A stretch of 64,000 bases of DNA, from NCBI GenBank assembly GCA_018240785.1, contig JAFEFC010000030.1, forward strand, positions 53,884 to 117,883, given 5' to 3'. A program made the position numbers and the translations under genes. Source of the stretch: Pseudomonadota bacterium. GTDB taxonomy: Bacteria; Pseudomonadota; Gammaproteobacteria; Burkholderiales; Rhodocyclaceae. This document shows, piece by piece, positions 38,988 to 47,952 of this stretch. The notes below the pieces were generated by a model, which saw only the letters and a list, made by a program, of their open reading frames with translations, was not told the origin of the DNA and did no database searches. Every line of letters starts with the position of its first letter. Position 1 is the stretch's first letter.

Positions 38988-39881
38988 CTATCCGGCGTTT
39001 GCGTCGACGAAACGGAGCAGGGCGCCGGCGACCTCGCCGGGCATTTCTTCGGGCAGGAAGTGGCCGCAGTCCAGGCCTTGCCCGGTGACGTCGATCGCCT
39101 TTTCGCGCCACAGGGCGAGCACGTCGTAAGTGCGCCCGACAAAGCCCTTCGCGCCCCACAACACCAGCACCGGGCAGCGGATGCGCTTGTCCGCGTCCTC
39201 TGCGTCGTGGCGCAGGTCGATGCCGGCTGCCGCGCGGTAGTCGTCGCAGGACGCGCGGATCGCGTCCGGACGGGAAAAGCAGCGCACGTATTCGGCCACG
39301 ATCGCCGGGTCGAAGGCTGCCTCGTTGCCCAGGCTCCAGCGCTGCAGGCAGCCGCGCAGCCAGGTTTCCGGATCGGCGGCGATCATGCGCTCGGGCAGGG
39401 GCGCCGGCTGGATCAGGAAGAACCAGTGGAAGTAGGTCGTGGCCAGCGCCTGGTCGGTCAGGGCGAAGGTTGTCGCCGTGGGGACGATGTCCATGAAGCA
39501 CGCGCTCTGGACCTGATCCGGATAGTCGAGACAGAGCCGGTGCAGCACCCGGGCCCCCCTGTCGTGGGCGGCGACGTGGTAGCGGGGCAGGCCCAGGGCG
39601 GCCATGAGCTCGGCAATGTCGCGCGCCATCGCCCGCTTGGACTGGTTGGCTGCGTCCGCTTGCGACGGCGGCTTGCCGGAGTCGCCGTAGCCGCGCAGGT
39701 CCGGGATCACCAGCGAAAAGCGGGCTTCGAGCAGCGGCGCGACCTTATGCCACATCACATGGGTTTCGGGGTAGCCGTGCAGCAGCACCAGCGGCGGCTT
39801 CGCCGCGTCCAGCCGCAGGCGTACGTGCAGGTGGGTGTCGCCCAGCGGAATGTCCCTGACGACGTAGCTCGGATCGAACAT
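38988..39881 (-). CDS. alpha/beta hydrolase resembling fluoroacetate dehalogenase
   Basis: A 297-aa alpha/beta hydrolase. Asp nucleophile 107 is in AHDRGAR, with Arg 108 and Arg 111. The second acid is Asp 131 (DIVPT), and the base is His 274 (CGHFLPEE). The halide-binding His-Trp pair lies in YFHWFFL (152-153) with Tyr 215 in CDDYRA. The set and spacing parallel fluoroacetate dehalogenase from Rhodopseudomonas (D110, R111, R114, D134, H155, W156, Y219, H280). A haloacetate dehalogenase activity is therefore likely; epoxide hydrolase is the alternative. Confidence 0.85.
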   Translation of the reverse strand: MFDPSYVVRDIPLGDTHLHVRLRLDAAKPPLVLLHGYPETHVMWHKVAPLLEARFSLVIPDLRGYGDSGKPPSQADAANQSKRAMARDIAELMAALGLPRYHVAAHDRGARVLHRLCLDYPDQVQSACFMDIVPTATTFALTDQALATTYFHWFFLIQPAPLPERMIAADPETWLRGCLQRWSLGNEAAFDPAIVAEYVRCFSRPDAIRASCDDYRAAAGIDLRHDAEDADKRIRCPVLVLWGAKGFVGRTYDVLALWREKAIDVTGQGLDCGHFLPEEMPGEVAGALLRFVDANAG

Positions 39882-39977
39882 GGAGTCCCTTCCCCTTTCA
39901 CGATGAAGGTGCCCCCGGCGCCAGGGCGCTGACGCCGGGGAAGAAGGGCCGCCTGCGATCCGCCGCGGCCCCGGGCA

Positions 39978-41090
39978 TCAGCCCAGCGTCGGGTAGTCGA
40001 CATAACCCTTTTCGCCACCACCGTAGAAGGTGGTGGTGTCCCACGGGTTGAGCGGCGCCTTCTCGCGCAGGCGGCGTACCAGGTCGGGGTTGGCGATGAA
40101 GGCCTTGCCGAACGCGATCATGTCGGCACGGCCGCTGGCGACCGTGGTCTCGGCCATCTCGCGGTCGTAGGCGTTGTTCAGCATCCAGGCGGCCTTGCCG
40201 CCGGCCTTGGCGTAGGCCACGCGCAGCGCGGTGTAGTCGAAGGGCGCGTCGCCCTGCTGGTAGTCGCGCGCACCGCCGGTCTGGCCTTCGACCACATGCA
40301 CATAGGCGAGCGGCCAGCGCGCCAGTTGCTCGACCACGTAGTTGAACAGCGGTTGCGGGTTCGGATCGGACGCATCGTTGGCTGGCGTCACCGGCGAGAT
40401 GCGGATCGCGGTGCGGCCGGCGCCGATCTCGTCGACGATGGCCTGCATCACTTCCACCAGCAGGCGCGCGCGGTTCTCGATGCTGCCGCCGTAGGCGTCG
40501 GTGCGCTGGTTGCTGCCCGAGCGCAGGAACTGATCGATCAGGTAGCCGTTGGCCGCATGCACTTCCACGCCATCGAAGCCGGCCTCCATCGCCGCGCGCG
40601 CGGCGCGCCGGTAGTCGGCGACGATGCCCGGGATCTCGGCGAGCTCCAGCGCGCGCGGTTCCGACGTCGGGACGAAACTGCCGTTGCCGTCGGCATCGAT
40701 GATGTAGGTCTTGGTCTTCGCGGTGATCGCCGACGGTGCCACCGGCGCGCCGCCGCCCGGCTGCAGCGAGGTGTGCGACACGCGGCCGACATGCCACAGT
40801 TGCGTGACGATCTTGCCGCCGGCGGCATGCACCGCCTCGGTCACCCGCTTCCAGCCGGCGATCTGCTCCGGCGCATACAGCCCGGGCACGTCGGCATAGC
40901 CCTGGCCCTGCTGGCTGATGGCGGTGGCCTCGGTGATCAGCAGGCCGGCGCTGGCACGCTGCGCGTAATAGGTGGCGGTGATCGGCTGCGGGATCGCGTT
41001 GGGCGCGCGGTTGCGCGTGAGTGGGGCCATCGCGATGCGGTTGGCGAGATGCAGCTCGCCGGTGTCGATGGGGTCGAACAGCGTCGTCAT
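39978..41090 (-). CDS. old yellow enzyme-family ene-reductase (NemA-like)
   Basis: A 370-aa FMN enzyme of the old yellow enzyme family, like N-ethylmaleimide reductase. Visible are MAPLTRNRA, WHVGRVSH, the His-Asn type substrate region EVHAANGYLIDQFLRSGSNQRTDAYGGSIENRARL, and FGKAFIANPDL at the phosphate site. It reduces activated C=C bonds or nitro esters with NAD(P)H. ATG 41090 starts the barrel. A long in-frame extension upstream of it is antisense to the TIR gene and is not real. The gene is divergent from the TIR gene by 186 bp. Confidence 0.93.
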   Translation of the reverse strand: MTTLFDPIDTGELHLANRIAMAPLTRNRAPNAIPQPITATYYAQRASAGLLITEATAISQQGQGYADVPGLYAPEQIAGWKRVTEAVHAAGGKIVTQLWHVGRVSHTSLQPGGGAPVAPSAITAKTKTYIIDADGNGSFVPTSEPRALELAEIPGIVADYRRAARAAMEAGFDGVEVHAANGYLIDQFLRSGSNQRTDAYGGSIENRARLLVEVMQAIVDEIGAGRTAIRISPVTPANDASDPNPQPLFNYVVEQLARWPLAYVHVVEGQTGGARDYQQGDAPFDYTALRVAYAKAGGKAAWMLNNAYDREMAETTVASGRADMIAFGKAFIANPDLVRRLREKAPLNPWDTTTFYGGGEKGYVDYPTLG

Positions 41091-41276
41091 GTCGAAGGTT
41101 CTCCACGGGTAGGGCAGCGGTCGCGTCCGCCGCGCCGCGGCTGGCGTCGCGCGCGGCGAAATATTGACTATGCTGCCAATGTAAATGGGACCGCAGCGCG
41201 GGCCGGGGCGCCTCGCCGTGCGGCACGCGCCGCTGGCGCGAAGCCGGAAGTATCGCCGAAGGGGACGGATGCGACC

Positions 41277-42794
41277 ATGGGGGTGGCAGGCGGATTCACC
41301 CACGACCTGTTCGTGAGCTACGCGCATGCCGACGACGAGCCGGTGGCAGGTGCGGAGCAGGGCTTCGTGTCGCAACTGGTGTCCGACCTCAGGAAGGAGG
41401 CCGGCCGCAAGGTAGGCAGCGCGCTGGACGTGTGGTGGGACCATCACCAGCTTGCCGGCGACAGCCCGGTGACGCCCGAGATCGTGCAGGCGGCCGCCGG
41501 TGCCGCGGCGATCCTGATGGTGGTGTCGCTCGCCTACCTGCGCTCGGAATGGTGCGGGCGCGAGCGCTCCACCTTCCTTGGGGCGCTGAACGCGCGCGGG
41601 GGCGGCGGCGGCGTGTTCATCGTTGCCATCGAGGATCTCGAGCGCAGCCGGCTGCCGCCCGAATTCCAGGACCTGATTCCGCACAATTTCTGGAAGAAGC
41701 TCTCCGACGACCGGACTTCGCGACCGCTGCGGGTCGATTTTCCGTCCGACCGCGAGCTCTATTACGACCGCCTGTCGCAGCTCGTGCAGAAGGTGGCCGA
41801 CCATCTGAACCGCATCACCCGGCCGCCCTCTGCGCCCATCGCGGTGCCAGGCTTCGCGCCGCCCCCGCCCGCCGGCGAACGGCCGCCGCTGCCCGGCAGC
41901 GGCGCGCGCGCCCGGCCGGGCGGCGAAGAAGCCCCCACGCTGGTGCTCGCCGAAGTCACCGACGATCTGGTGCAGCGGCGCGAAGAGGTGAAGGCCTACC
42001 TCGAGCAGCTCGGCTTCGACGTGTTGCCGAAGAAGCGCTATTCGCGCGACGACCTCGACCTGCATTGCCGGCAACTGCGCGACGATCTGGAGAAGTCGCA
42101 ACTGTTCGTGCAACTCCTCGGTCCGCTCGCCGGCGACAGGACTGATTATCCGAAGGGCATGGCCTGGCTGCGCTACGCCACCGCGCTGCCGGTGCTGCCG
42201 ACCGCGCGCATCGTGCAGTGGCGCGACCCGCAGCTCGACGTCGGCCAGGTGGCCGACAGCGATGCGCGCGACCTGCTGGCGCTGCCGACGGTGCGCAGTT
42301 GCGGCCTGCAGGAGCTCAAGCAGGCCGTCGCCGCGCTGCTGCAGCACAAGCCGCGCGAACGCGCCGCTCCGGCCCCCAAGTGCCTGTTCGTCAATGCCGA
42401 CCTGCTCGATCGTGGTTTTGCCACCGAGATCGCCAACTGGCTCACCGGCCAGGGCTACATCGTGCTCGAACCACCGGCCGCCGCGGATCCGGCGGCGTGG
42501 CGCGAGGAGTGGGAGACCAATCTGAGCCTGTGCCAGGGACTCATGCTGGTGTATGGCAAGACGCGTCCGTGCTGGGTGACGCAGCAGTTCCTGCAGAGCA
42601 GCAAGATCATCGCGCAGCGCGAGGTGCCGATCGAGCTGCTGTCGATCTGCGTCGGTCCGCCGCCACCGTCGGCGCCCGACCACGACAAGCTCGAAGAGCT
42701 GAGCCTGCATTACGGGCCGATGAAGTACTTCCGTTGCGACAGCGGAGTGAATCCGGCCGAGCTGGCGCGGATCGGCGAGTTCCTCGGTGACTGA
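41277..42794 (+). CDS. TIR-domain protein with three TIR-like modules
   Basis: A 505-aa cytosolic protein. The first TIR domain (about 8-130) is well formed: HDLFVSYAHADD, the box-2-like WWDHHQLAGDS, and SLAYLRSEWCGRE, whose Glu 96 fits the NAD-hydrolase glutamate of active TIRs. A proline-rich linker (about 182-215) leads to two weaker alpha/beta modules: TLVLAEVTDDLVQRREEV ... SQLFVQLLGP (220-300), and KCLFVNADLL ... LMLVYGK (368-430). Both resemble degenerate TIR/SEFIR folds. The ATG at 41277 is preceded by AGGGGACGG. It overlaps the STAND/WD40 gene by 8 bp, so the two proteins are almost certainly partners. Confidence 0.85.
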   Translation: MGVAGGFTHDLFVSYAHADDEPVAGAEQGFVSQLVSDLRKEAGRKVGSALDVWWDHHQLAGDSPVTPEIVQAAAGAAAILMVVSLAYLRSEWCGRERSTFLGALNARGGGGGVFIVAIEDLERSRLPPEFQDLIPHNFWKKLSDDRTSRPLRVDFPSDRELYYDRLSQLVQKVADHLNRITRPPSAPIAVPGFAPPPPAGERPPLPGSGARARPGGEEAPTLVLAEVTDDLVQRREEVKAYLEQLGFDVLPKKRYSRDDLDLHCRQLRDDLEKSQLFVQLLGPLAGDRTDYPKGMAWLRYATALPVLPTARIVQWRDPQLDVGQVADSDARDLLALPTVRSCGLQELKQAVAALLQHKPRERAAPAPKCLFVNADLLDRGFATEIANWLTGQGYIVLEPPAAADPAAWREEWETNLSLCQGLMLVYGKTRPCWVTQQFLQSSKIIAQREVPIELLSICVGPPPPSAPDHDKLEELSLHYGPMKYFRCDSGVNPAELARIGEFLGD

Positions 42795-45700
42795 CGTGGC
42801 GACGGCCTCTGATCTCGCCTGGCTGTCCGGATCGCCCTATCCCGGTCTGAGGCCCTTCGAGGCTGGCGAGGCGCACCTGTTCTTCGGCCGCGAGCAGCAG
42901 ATCGACGCGCTGCTCGAGCGCCTCGGCCGCTCGCGCTTCGTCGCCGTGGTGGGCGAGTCCGGTGCCGGCAAGTCCTCGCTGGTGCGTGCGGGTCTGCTGC
43001 CGGCGCTGGAGGCGGGCTTTCTCGCCGCGGCGGGCTCGGACTGGCGCGTGGTGCTGATGCGGCCGGGCGGCGCGCCGATCGATGCGCTCGCCGCGGAACT
43101 GGTGGCGCCCGGCGTGTTGAGCGAGCCGGGCGGCATCCCGGCGCGTGAATTCGCCGCCGCCGAGCTGCGCCGCGGTCCGCTTGGCCTGGTGCAGCTCGTC
43201 GCCGATGCGCGGCTCGAGGCGCACGCCAACGTGCTGGTCGTGGTCGACCAGTTCGAGGAGCTGTTCCGCTACAGCACCGTGCAGCGCAAGGACGAGGCCA
43301 ACGCCTTCGTCGAGCTGCTGCTGCGCGCGGCGGCGCAGCGCGAGCTGGCGATCCATGTCGTCCTCACCATGCGCTCGGACTTCATCGGTGCCTGCGCGCG
43401 CTTCCGCGGCCTGCCCGAAGCGCTCAACGACAACCAGTTCCTCACCCCGCGGCTGACGCGCGAGCAGGTGGGCATGGCGATCCGCGGTCCGGCGCGGGTG
43501 TTCGGCGGCGATGTGGACGAGTTGCTGGTGGCCGAGCTGGAGAACGAAGTCGGCGACGATCCCGACCAGCTCCCGCTGCTGCAGCACCTGCTGTTGCGCC
43601 TGTGGCAGCACACGCAGGGGTCGGCGAAGCAGGTGCTGTCCCTGGCGCTGTACCGCGAGCTGGGCGCCTTTCGCGGCGCGCTCGACCAGCATGCCGAGCA
43701 GATCCACGCGGCCTTGTCGCCGGTGCAGCAGCACATCGCCGAGCGCCTGTTCAAATGCCTCACCGGCGGCCAGCCGGGGCGGCGCGACATCCGCCGCCCG
43801 GTCGCCGTCGGCGAGGCCGCGGCGGTGGCCGGCGTCGAGCCGGCCGCGCTGATCGAGGTGGTCGAAGCCTTCCGCGCTCCGGGGCGGCATTTCCTGATGC
43901 CGCCGCTCGCGGTCCCGCTCGGTCCCGACACGCAGCTCGACATCTCGCACGAATCGCTGATCCGCCAGTGGCAGCGCCTGCACCGCTGGGTGGAGGACGA
44001 ATCGGCCGATGCGCGCGACTTCCTCGGCCTGCGCGACGAGGCGCTGCGCTGGAAGGCGGGCGAGGGAGAGCTGCTCGGCGGGCGCGACCTGCTGCGCGCG
44101 CTCGACTGGCGCGAGCGCGCGCAGCCGACCCGGGCGTGGGCGGTGCGCTACGCCGCTGCGGACGAGTTCGACGCCACGCTGAGCTTCATCGGTGACAGCG
44201 AGCGCGAGGACCGCCGCCTGCACCGTCTGCGCCAGGAGGCGCTCGAGCGCGAAGCCGCCACCGCCCGCCACCTGCGACGCCTGTCGAGCGTGCTCGGCGT
44301 TGCCCTGGTGGCGTGCCTCATCGTCGGCGGCATCGCGTTCTCCGCATTCGTGAGCAAGCGCGAGGCGGAGCGCAAGGCGACCGCCGAGAAGATGGAGAAG
44401 GTGCTGGCCCAGGCCCGCTCAAGTCTGTTCCGCCAGCCCGACCTCGCGCTCGCCGACCTGCTCGACGTCGTGCGCGACGACCCCGAGAACGAGCGGGCGG
44501 TGATGGCCCTGCGTGCCGCGGTGGCGGCGAACGTGTCGTCCGTCACCTACCGGGGCGTCCAGCGGCTGCTCAACATCAGTGCGTCGGGCGAGTTCTGGCT
44601 GGGGTTCGCCCTCGGACCCGACAGCTTCAGCCCCGATGGCAGCCGGGTGGTGATTCCCACCGAGAAGGGCGCGGTGATCCACGACATCTCCGGGCGGCCG
44701 GACATTGCGCTGGACGGCCACACCGACATCGTCGGTTCGGCGCGCTTCAGCCCCGACCGTCGCCTGATCGTCACCACCAGCGGCGACGGCACTGCGCGGC
44801 TGTGGGATGCGGCTTCCGGCGGCCTGTTGCACGTGCTGCAGCACGACGCCGCCGTGAATAGCGCGGTGTTCGATCGCAGCGGCCAGAGCCTGGTGACCGC
44901 GACGGATCCCGCGGCCGGCAGCGGCAAGGGCGAGGTGGTGGCGTGGGATGTGGCCAGCGGCAGGCGTCGGCCGCTGAAGGCCATGGAATACACCGCCGAG
45001 GATGTGCGCTACGCGGGCTTCAGCCCGGATGGCCGCCGCATCCTCGCGGTCGGTCGCACCGGCCACGCCTCGGTATGGGATGCCGCCACCGGCCGGGCCG
45101 TGCGCGAACTCGAGCTCGTGCATGCCGACAGCGCCGGCACGCGCGACCCGCGCGCCAGCTCGGCGCATTGCGAGGACTTCGTGTTCGTCAAGGCGGGGGT
45201 GACCTACAGCCCCGACCACAAGTGGATCACCCTGCTCGATCAGGATGGCAGGGCGACGCTGTTCGACGCCGCGACGCTGAGGCGCGCGCGCTGGCAGTTG
45301 CCGGCCGACGAACGGTTCTGTGCGCTCGACTGGAGTCACGACGGCACGCGCATCGCCGGCGCGTCGACCGACGGCGTGGTGCAGGTCTGGGATGTGCAGG
45401 GCGGCGACCGGCTGCGGGTCTTTCCGCGGCGCCCCGAGGTGGTGCTGTCGGTCGCTTTTCATCCGCGCGACCGAGACGTGCTGCTCACCGCGAGCAGCGA
45501 CAGGGCGGTGCGGCTATGGACGCTGGGCACGGGCGAAGGCAGCGGGCCGGTGCAACTGCTCGTCCTGCGCGGGCACAAGGGGGCGGTGGGTTCGGCGGTG
45601 TTCTCGCCCGATGGCCGTTTCGTGCTGTCGGCCGCCGATGATGGCACCGCGCGCCTGTGGACCCTGCCGCCGGCGGCCCCGCTGCTCGCCTATGACGACC

Positions 45701-46686
45701 GCCAGGGCGATGTCGCTGCCACGGTGATCGCCGCGGGCTCCTCGGCGCAGGCCCTGTTGCCCCTGCTCGCGCGCGGCAACCGGCTGCGACTCGAGGGGCC
45801 GCGCCCGGATGGCGCCGCGCCCGCCGGCGCCGCCACGGCGCCGGAGCTGCCGGCCGCGGGCTCGCCGCTGCCCGACGGCCTGCAGTTGTCGCTGCGCGGC
45901 GCGGGGGATCGCGTCGTGCGCTGGGACGTCGGCGCAGGGCGCTTCAACGTTGTCGCCCCGGTGAGCAGCGCGGTGACGGCCGACCACCGCTTCGAGCATC
46001 TGGTCGCGGCCGATGGGCAGCAACTCGCTGTTTTCGACCGCGGCAGGCTGGTCGGCCTGCACGCCCTGATGGCGGCCGCCGCGCCGTCGCCATCCGTGCC
46101 GCGTGCCGGCATCGCGTACCGAGCCGATGTCTGCGATCCCGCGGCGCTGTCGCGCGACGGCCGGCAGATCGCGTTCGTCTGCAGCGAGAGCGAGCGCTTC
46201 CACTACATCGATGTCGTGCGGCTGGACGAGGCCGGCGCCCGATCCCAACGCCTGCCGCTCAAGTACCGCGCCACGCTCGCTGCCTTCGATCCCGAAGGCA
46301 AACGTCTGGCGCTCGCCCTCGACAGCCAGACGGTGGTCGTCGCCGAACTCGTGGGCAAGGACGGCAAGGCAGGCAACGGCATCGAGATCGCCCAGCCTTT
46401 CAGCGGCCAGATCACCGATGTCAACGACCTGCGCTTCAACGACCAGGCCACGATGCTGGCGACCAGCAGCTACGACGGCACGGTACGCGTCTGGGATGCC
46501 GACACCGGCCGCCAGCTCGCGGTGATGCGGCCGCCGGAGACGCCGCGCGCGGTGCGCTTCGATGCGAGCGGGCGTGAAGTCCTGATCCTGACGAGGAGCG
46601 CCGTGCTGCGCTGGGAATGCCCGGTGTGCGGCAGTGCCGAGGACCTGATCGACGCAGGCAGGCGCCTGCTGGGCGAGACGCGCTGA
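42787..46686 (+). CDS. STAND (nSTAND1) NTPase with transmembrane helix and WD40 propeller
   Basis: A 1299-aa sensor-like NTPase. The N-terminus PYPGLRPFEAGEAHLFFGRE is the nSTAND1 signature. Walker A is GESGAGKS (56-63), Walker B is VLVVVDQFEE (149-158), and arginine-rich helical and winged-helix parts follow to about 480. A membrane helix lies at about 502-522. From about 598 to 1240 there are many WD40 repeats (FSPDGR ... ARLWD style), likely two propellers. A closing CPVCGSAEDLIDAGRRLL motif is common in this class. GTG 42787 overlaps the TIR stop; GTG 42796 is an alternative. The architecture is that of bacterial NLR-like immune sensors or signalling proteins. Confidence 0.88.
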   Translation: MTDVATASDLAWLSGSPYPGLRPFEAGEAHLFFGREQQIDALLERLGRSRFVAVVGESGAGKSSLVRAGLLPALEAGFLAAAGSDWRVVLMRPGGAPIDALAAELVAPGVLSEPGGIPAREFAAAELRRGPLGLVQLVADARLEAHANVLVVVDQFEELFRYSTVQRKDEANAFVELLLRAAAQRELAIHVVLTMRSDFIGACARFRGLPEALNDNQFLTPRLTREQVGMAIRGPARVFGGDVDELLVAELENEVGDDPDQLPLLQHLLLRLWQHTQGSAKQVLSLALYRELGAFRGALDQHAEQIHAALSPVQQHIAERLFKCLTGGQPGRRDIRRPVAVGEAAAVAGVEPAALIEVVEAFRAPGRHFLMPPLAVPLGPDTQLDISHESLIRQWQRLHRWVEDESADARDFLGLRDEALRWKAGEGELLGGRDLLRALDWRERAQPTRAWAVRYAAADEFDATLSFIGDSEREDRRLHRLRQEALEREAATARHLRRLSSVLGVALVACLIVGGIAFSAFVSKREAERKATAEKMEKVLAQARSSLFRQPDLALADLLDVVRDDPENERAVMALRAAVAANVSSVTYRGVQRLLNISASGEFWLGFALGPDSFSPDGSRVVIPTEKGAVIHDISGRPDIALDGHTDIVGSARFSPDRRLIVTTSGDGTARLWDAASGGLLHVLQHDAAVNSAVFDRSGQSLVTATDPAAGSGKGEVVAWDVASGRRRPLKAMEYTAEDVRYAGFSPDGRRILAVGRTGHASVWDAATGRAVRELELVHADSAGTRDPRASSAHCEDFVFVKAGVTYSPDHKWITLLDQDGRATLFDAATLRRARWQLPADERFCALDWSHDGTRIAGASTDGVVQVWDVQGGDRLRVFPRRPEVVLSVAFHPRDRDVLLTASSDRAVRLWTLGTGEGSGPVQLLVLRGHKGAVGSAVFSPDGRFVLSAADDGTARLWTLPPAAPLLAYDDRQGDVAATVIAAGSSAQALLPLLARGNRLRLEGPRPDGAAPAGAATAPELPAAGSPLPDGLQLSLRGAGDRVVRWDVGAGRFNVVAPVSSAVTADHRFEHLVAADGQQLAVFDRGRLVGLHALMAAAAPSPSVPRAGIAYRADVCDPAALSRDGRQIAFVCSESERFHYIDVVRLDEAGARSQRLPLKYRATLAAFDPEGKRLALALDSQTVVVAELVGKDGKAGNGIEIAQPFSGQITDVNDLRFNDQATMLATSSYDGTVRVWDADTGRQLAVMRPPETPRAVRFDASGREVLILTRSAVLRWECPVCGSAEDLIDAGRRLLGETR

Positions 46687-46763
46687 ATCCGCGAGCGTCC
46701 GGCGGTGCGCATTGGCTAGAATCGGTGCCCCACATTCCGCAGTCCGAGGCCCGGGCAGGCACG

Positions 46764-47945
46764 ATGCTGACGCGCAAACTCTATTGCGGGCGCCACGTTT
46801 CCCGTGCCCAGGACGTCGCCGATCTAAGAGCGATGGCGACGCGCTACCTGCCCAATTTCTGCCTCGAATACCTCGAAGGCGGCGCCGACGACGAGCTCGC
46901 CCTCGCGCGCAACCGCGCCGCGTTCGACGCCATCGACCTGCTGCCGCGCACCCTGGTGGATGTGTCGCGCCGCGAGCTGGGCTGCACGCTGTTCGATGTG
47001 CCCGTCGCCATGCCGGCACTGATCGCGCCCACCGGCTTCAACGGCCTGCTGGCGCACGAAGGCGACCGCCTGCTCGCCGAGGCCGCGCGCGACGCGGGCA
47101 TTCCGTTTTGCCAGAGCATGGTGTCCACCGTCGCGCTGGAAGACATCGTCGCCACCGGCGTGCGCCACTGGATGCAGATCTACCCGTTCAAGGACCGCAC
47201 CAACCTCGCCGGCGTGGTCAGGCGGGCAGAGCAGGCCGGCGCCGAAGCCATCGTGCTCACCACCGACGCCAGCGTGTTCGGCAACCGCGCCTGGGACCGC
47301 CGCAACTACCGTGCGCCGATGAAGCTCGACGCGCACAACCTGCTCGACGTCGCCCTGCACCCGCGCTGGATCCTCGACGTGCTGGTGCCGCACGGCATGC
47401 CGCGCTTCCGCAACCTCGGCGACTTCCTGCCGCCGGGCATGGACAGCGCGCGCAACGCCGCCGCCTTCCTGGCGTCGCAGATGGACCTGACGCTGACCTG
47501 GGACGACATCCGCTGGCTGCGCGACCTGTGGCCGCGCAAGCTGCTGATCAAGGGCATCCTGCTGCCCGAGGATGCGCTGCGCGCGCAGGAGGCCGGCGCC
47601 GACGGCATCATCGTCAGCAACCACGGCGGCCGCCAGCTCGACACCTGCCCGGCGCCGATCGAAATGCTGCCCGCCATCCGCGCTGCCGTCGGCCTGGAGA
47701 TGACCATCCTCGTCGACAGCGGCCTGCGCCGCGGCAGCGACTTCGTCAAGGCCCGCGCCCTCGGCGCCGACGCCGCGATGTCCGGCCGCGCTACGCTGTA
47801 TGGCCTCGCCGCCGGTGGCAGGGCGGGCGCGACGCGGGCGATCGAGATCCTGCGCAGCGAGATGGAGCGCACGCTGGGGCTGATCGGCTGTCCACGGATG
47901 CGGGACGTCACGGCGGAGTTCGTGCGGCAGCGGCACGGCGGGTGA
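46764..47945 (+). CDS. FMN-dependent alpha-hydroxyacid oxidase/dehydrogenase
   Basis: A 393-aa TIM-barrel flavoenzyme (L-lactate dehydrogenase/mandelate/glycolate oxidase family). Visible are YLEGGADDE, APTGFNGLLAHEGD (FMN contact), MQIYPFKDR, TTDASVFGNRAWDRRN, LLIKGIL (Lys) and SNHGGRQLD with catalytic His 287 and Arg 290. The product would be a 2-oxo acid with electrons passed to quinone or oxygen. The NLLDVALHPRW segment suggests the mandelate/lactate branch. ATG 46764 starts the homology. It is 77 bp after the STAND gene and may share its transcript. Confidence 0.9.
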   Translation: MLTRKLYCGRHVSRAQDVADLRAMATRYLPNFCLEYLEGGADDELALARNRAAFDAIDLLPRTLVDVSRRELGCTLFDVPVAMPALIAPTGFNGLLAHEGDRLLAEAARDAGIPFCQSMVSTVALEDIVATGVRHWMQIYPFKDRTNLAGVVRRAEQAGAEAIVLTTDASVFGNRAWDRRNYRAPMKLDAHNLLDVALHPRWILDVLVPHGMPRFRNLGDFLPPGMDSARNAAAFLASQMDLTLTWDDIRWLRDLWPRKLLIKGILLPEDALRAQEAGADGIIVSNHGGRQLDTCPAPIEMLPAIRAAVGLEMTILVDSGLRRGSDFVKARALGADAAMSGRATLYGLAAGGRAGATRAIEILRSEMERTLGLIGCPRMRDVTAEFVRQRHGG

Positions 47946-47952
47946 GGGGCGG

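Noticed and set aside
41160-41200. TTGACTATG ... TAAATG as a promoter for the TIR gene
   Set aside because: The spacing between the hexamers is only about 12 bp, too short for sigma-70; left unassigned.
40296-41276. 327-residue N-terminal extension of the TIR frame
   Set aside because: It overlaps the old yellow enzyme gene antisense and shows no domain; the TIR begins at ATG 41277 after a ribosome-binding site.
41091-42710. 540-residue upstream extension of the old yellow enzyme frame
   Set aside because: It runs antisense through the TIR gene; the enzyme fold begins exactly at the ATG at 41090.
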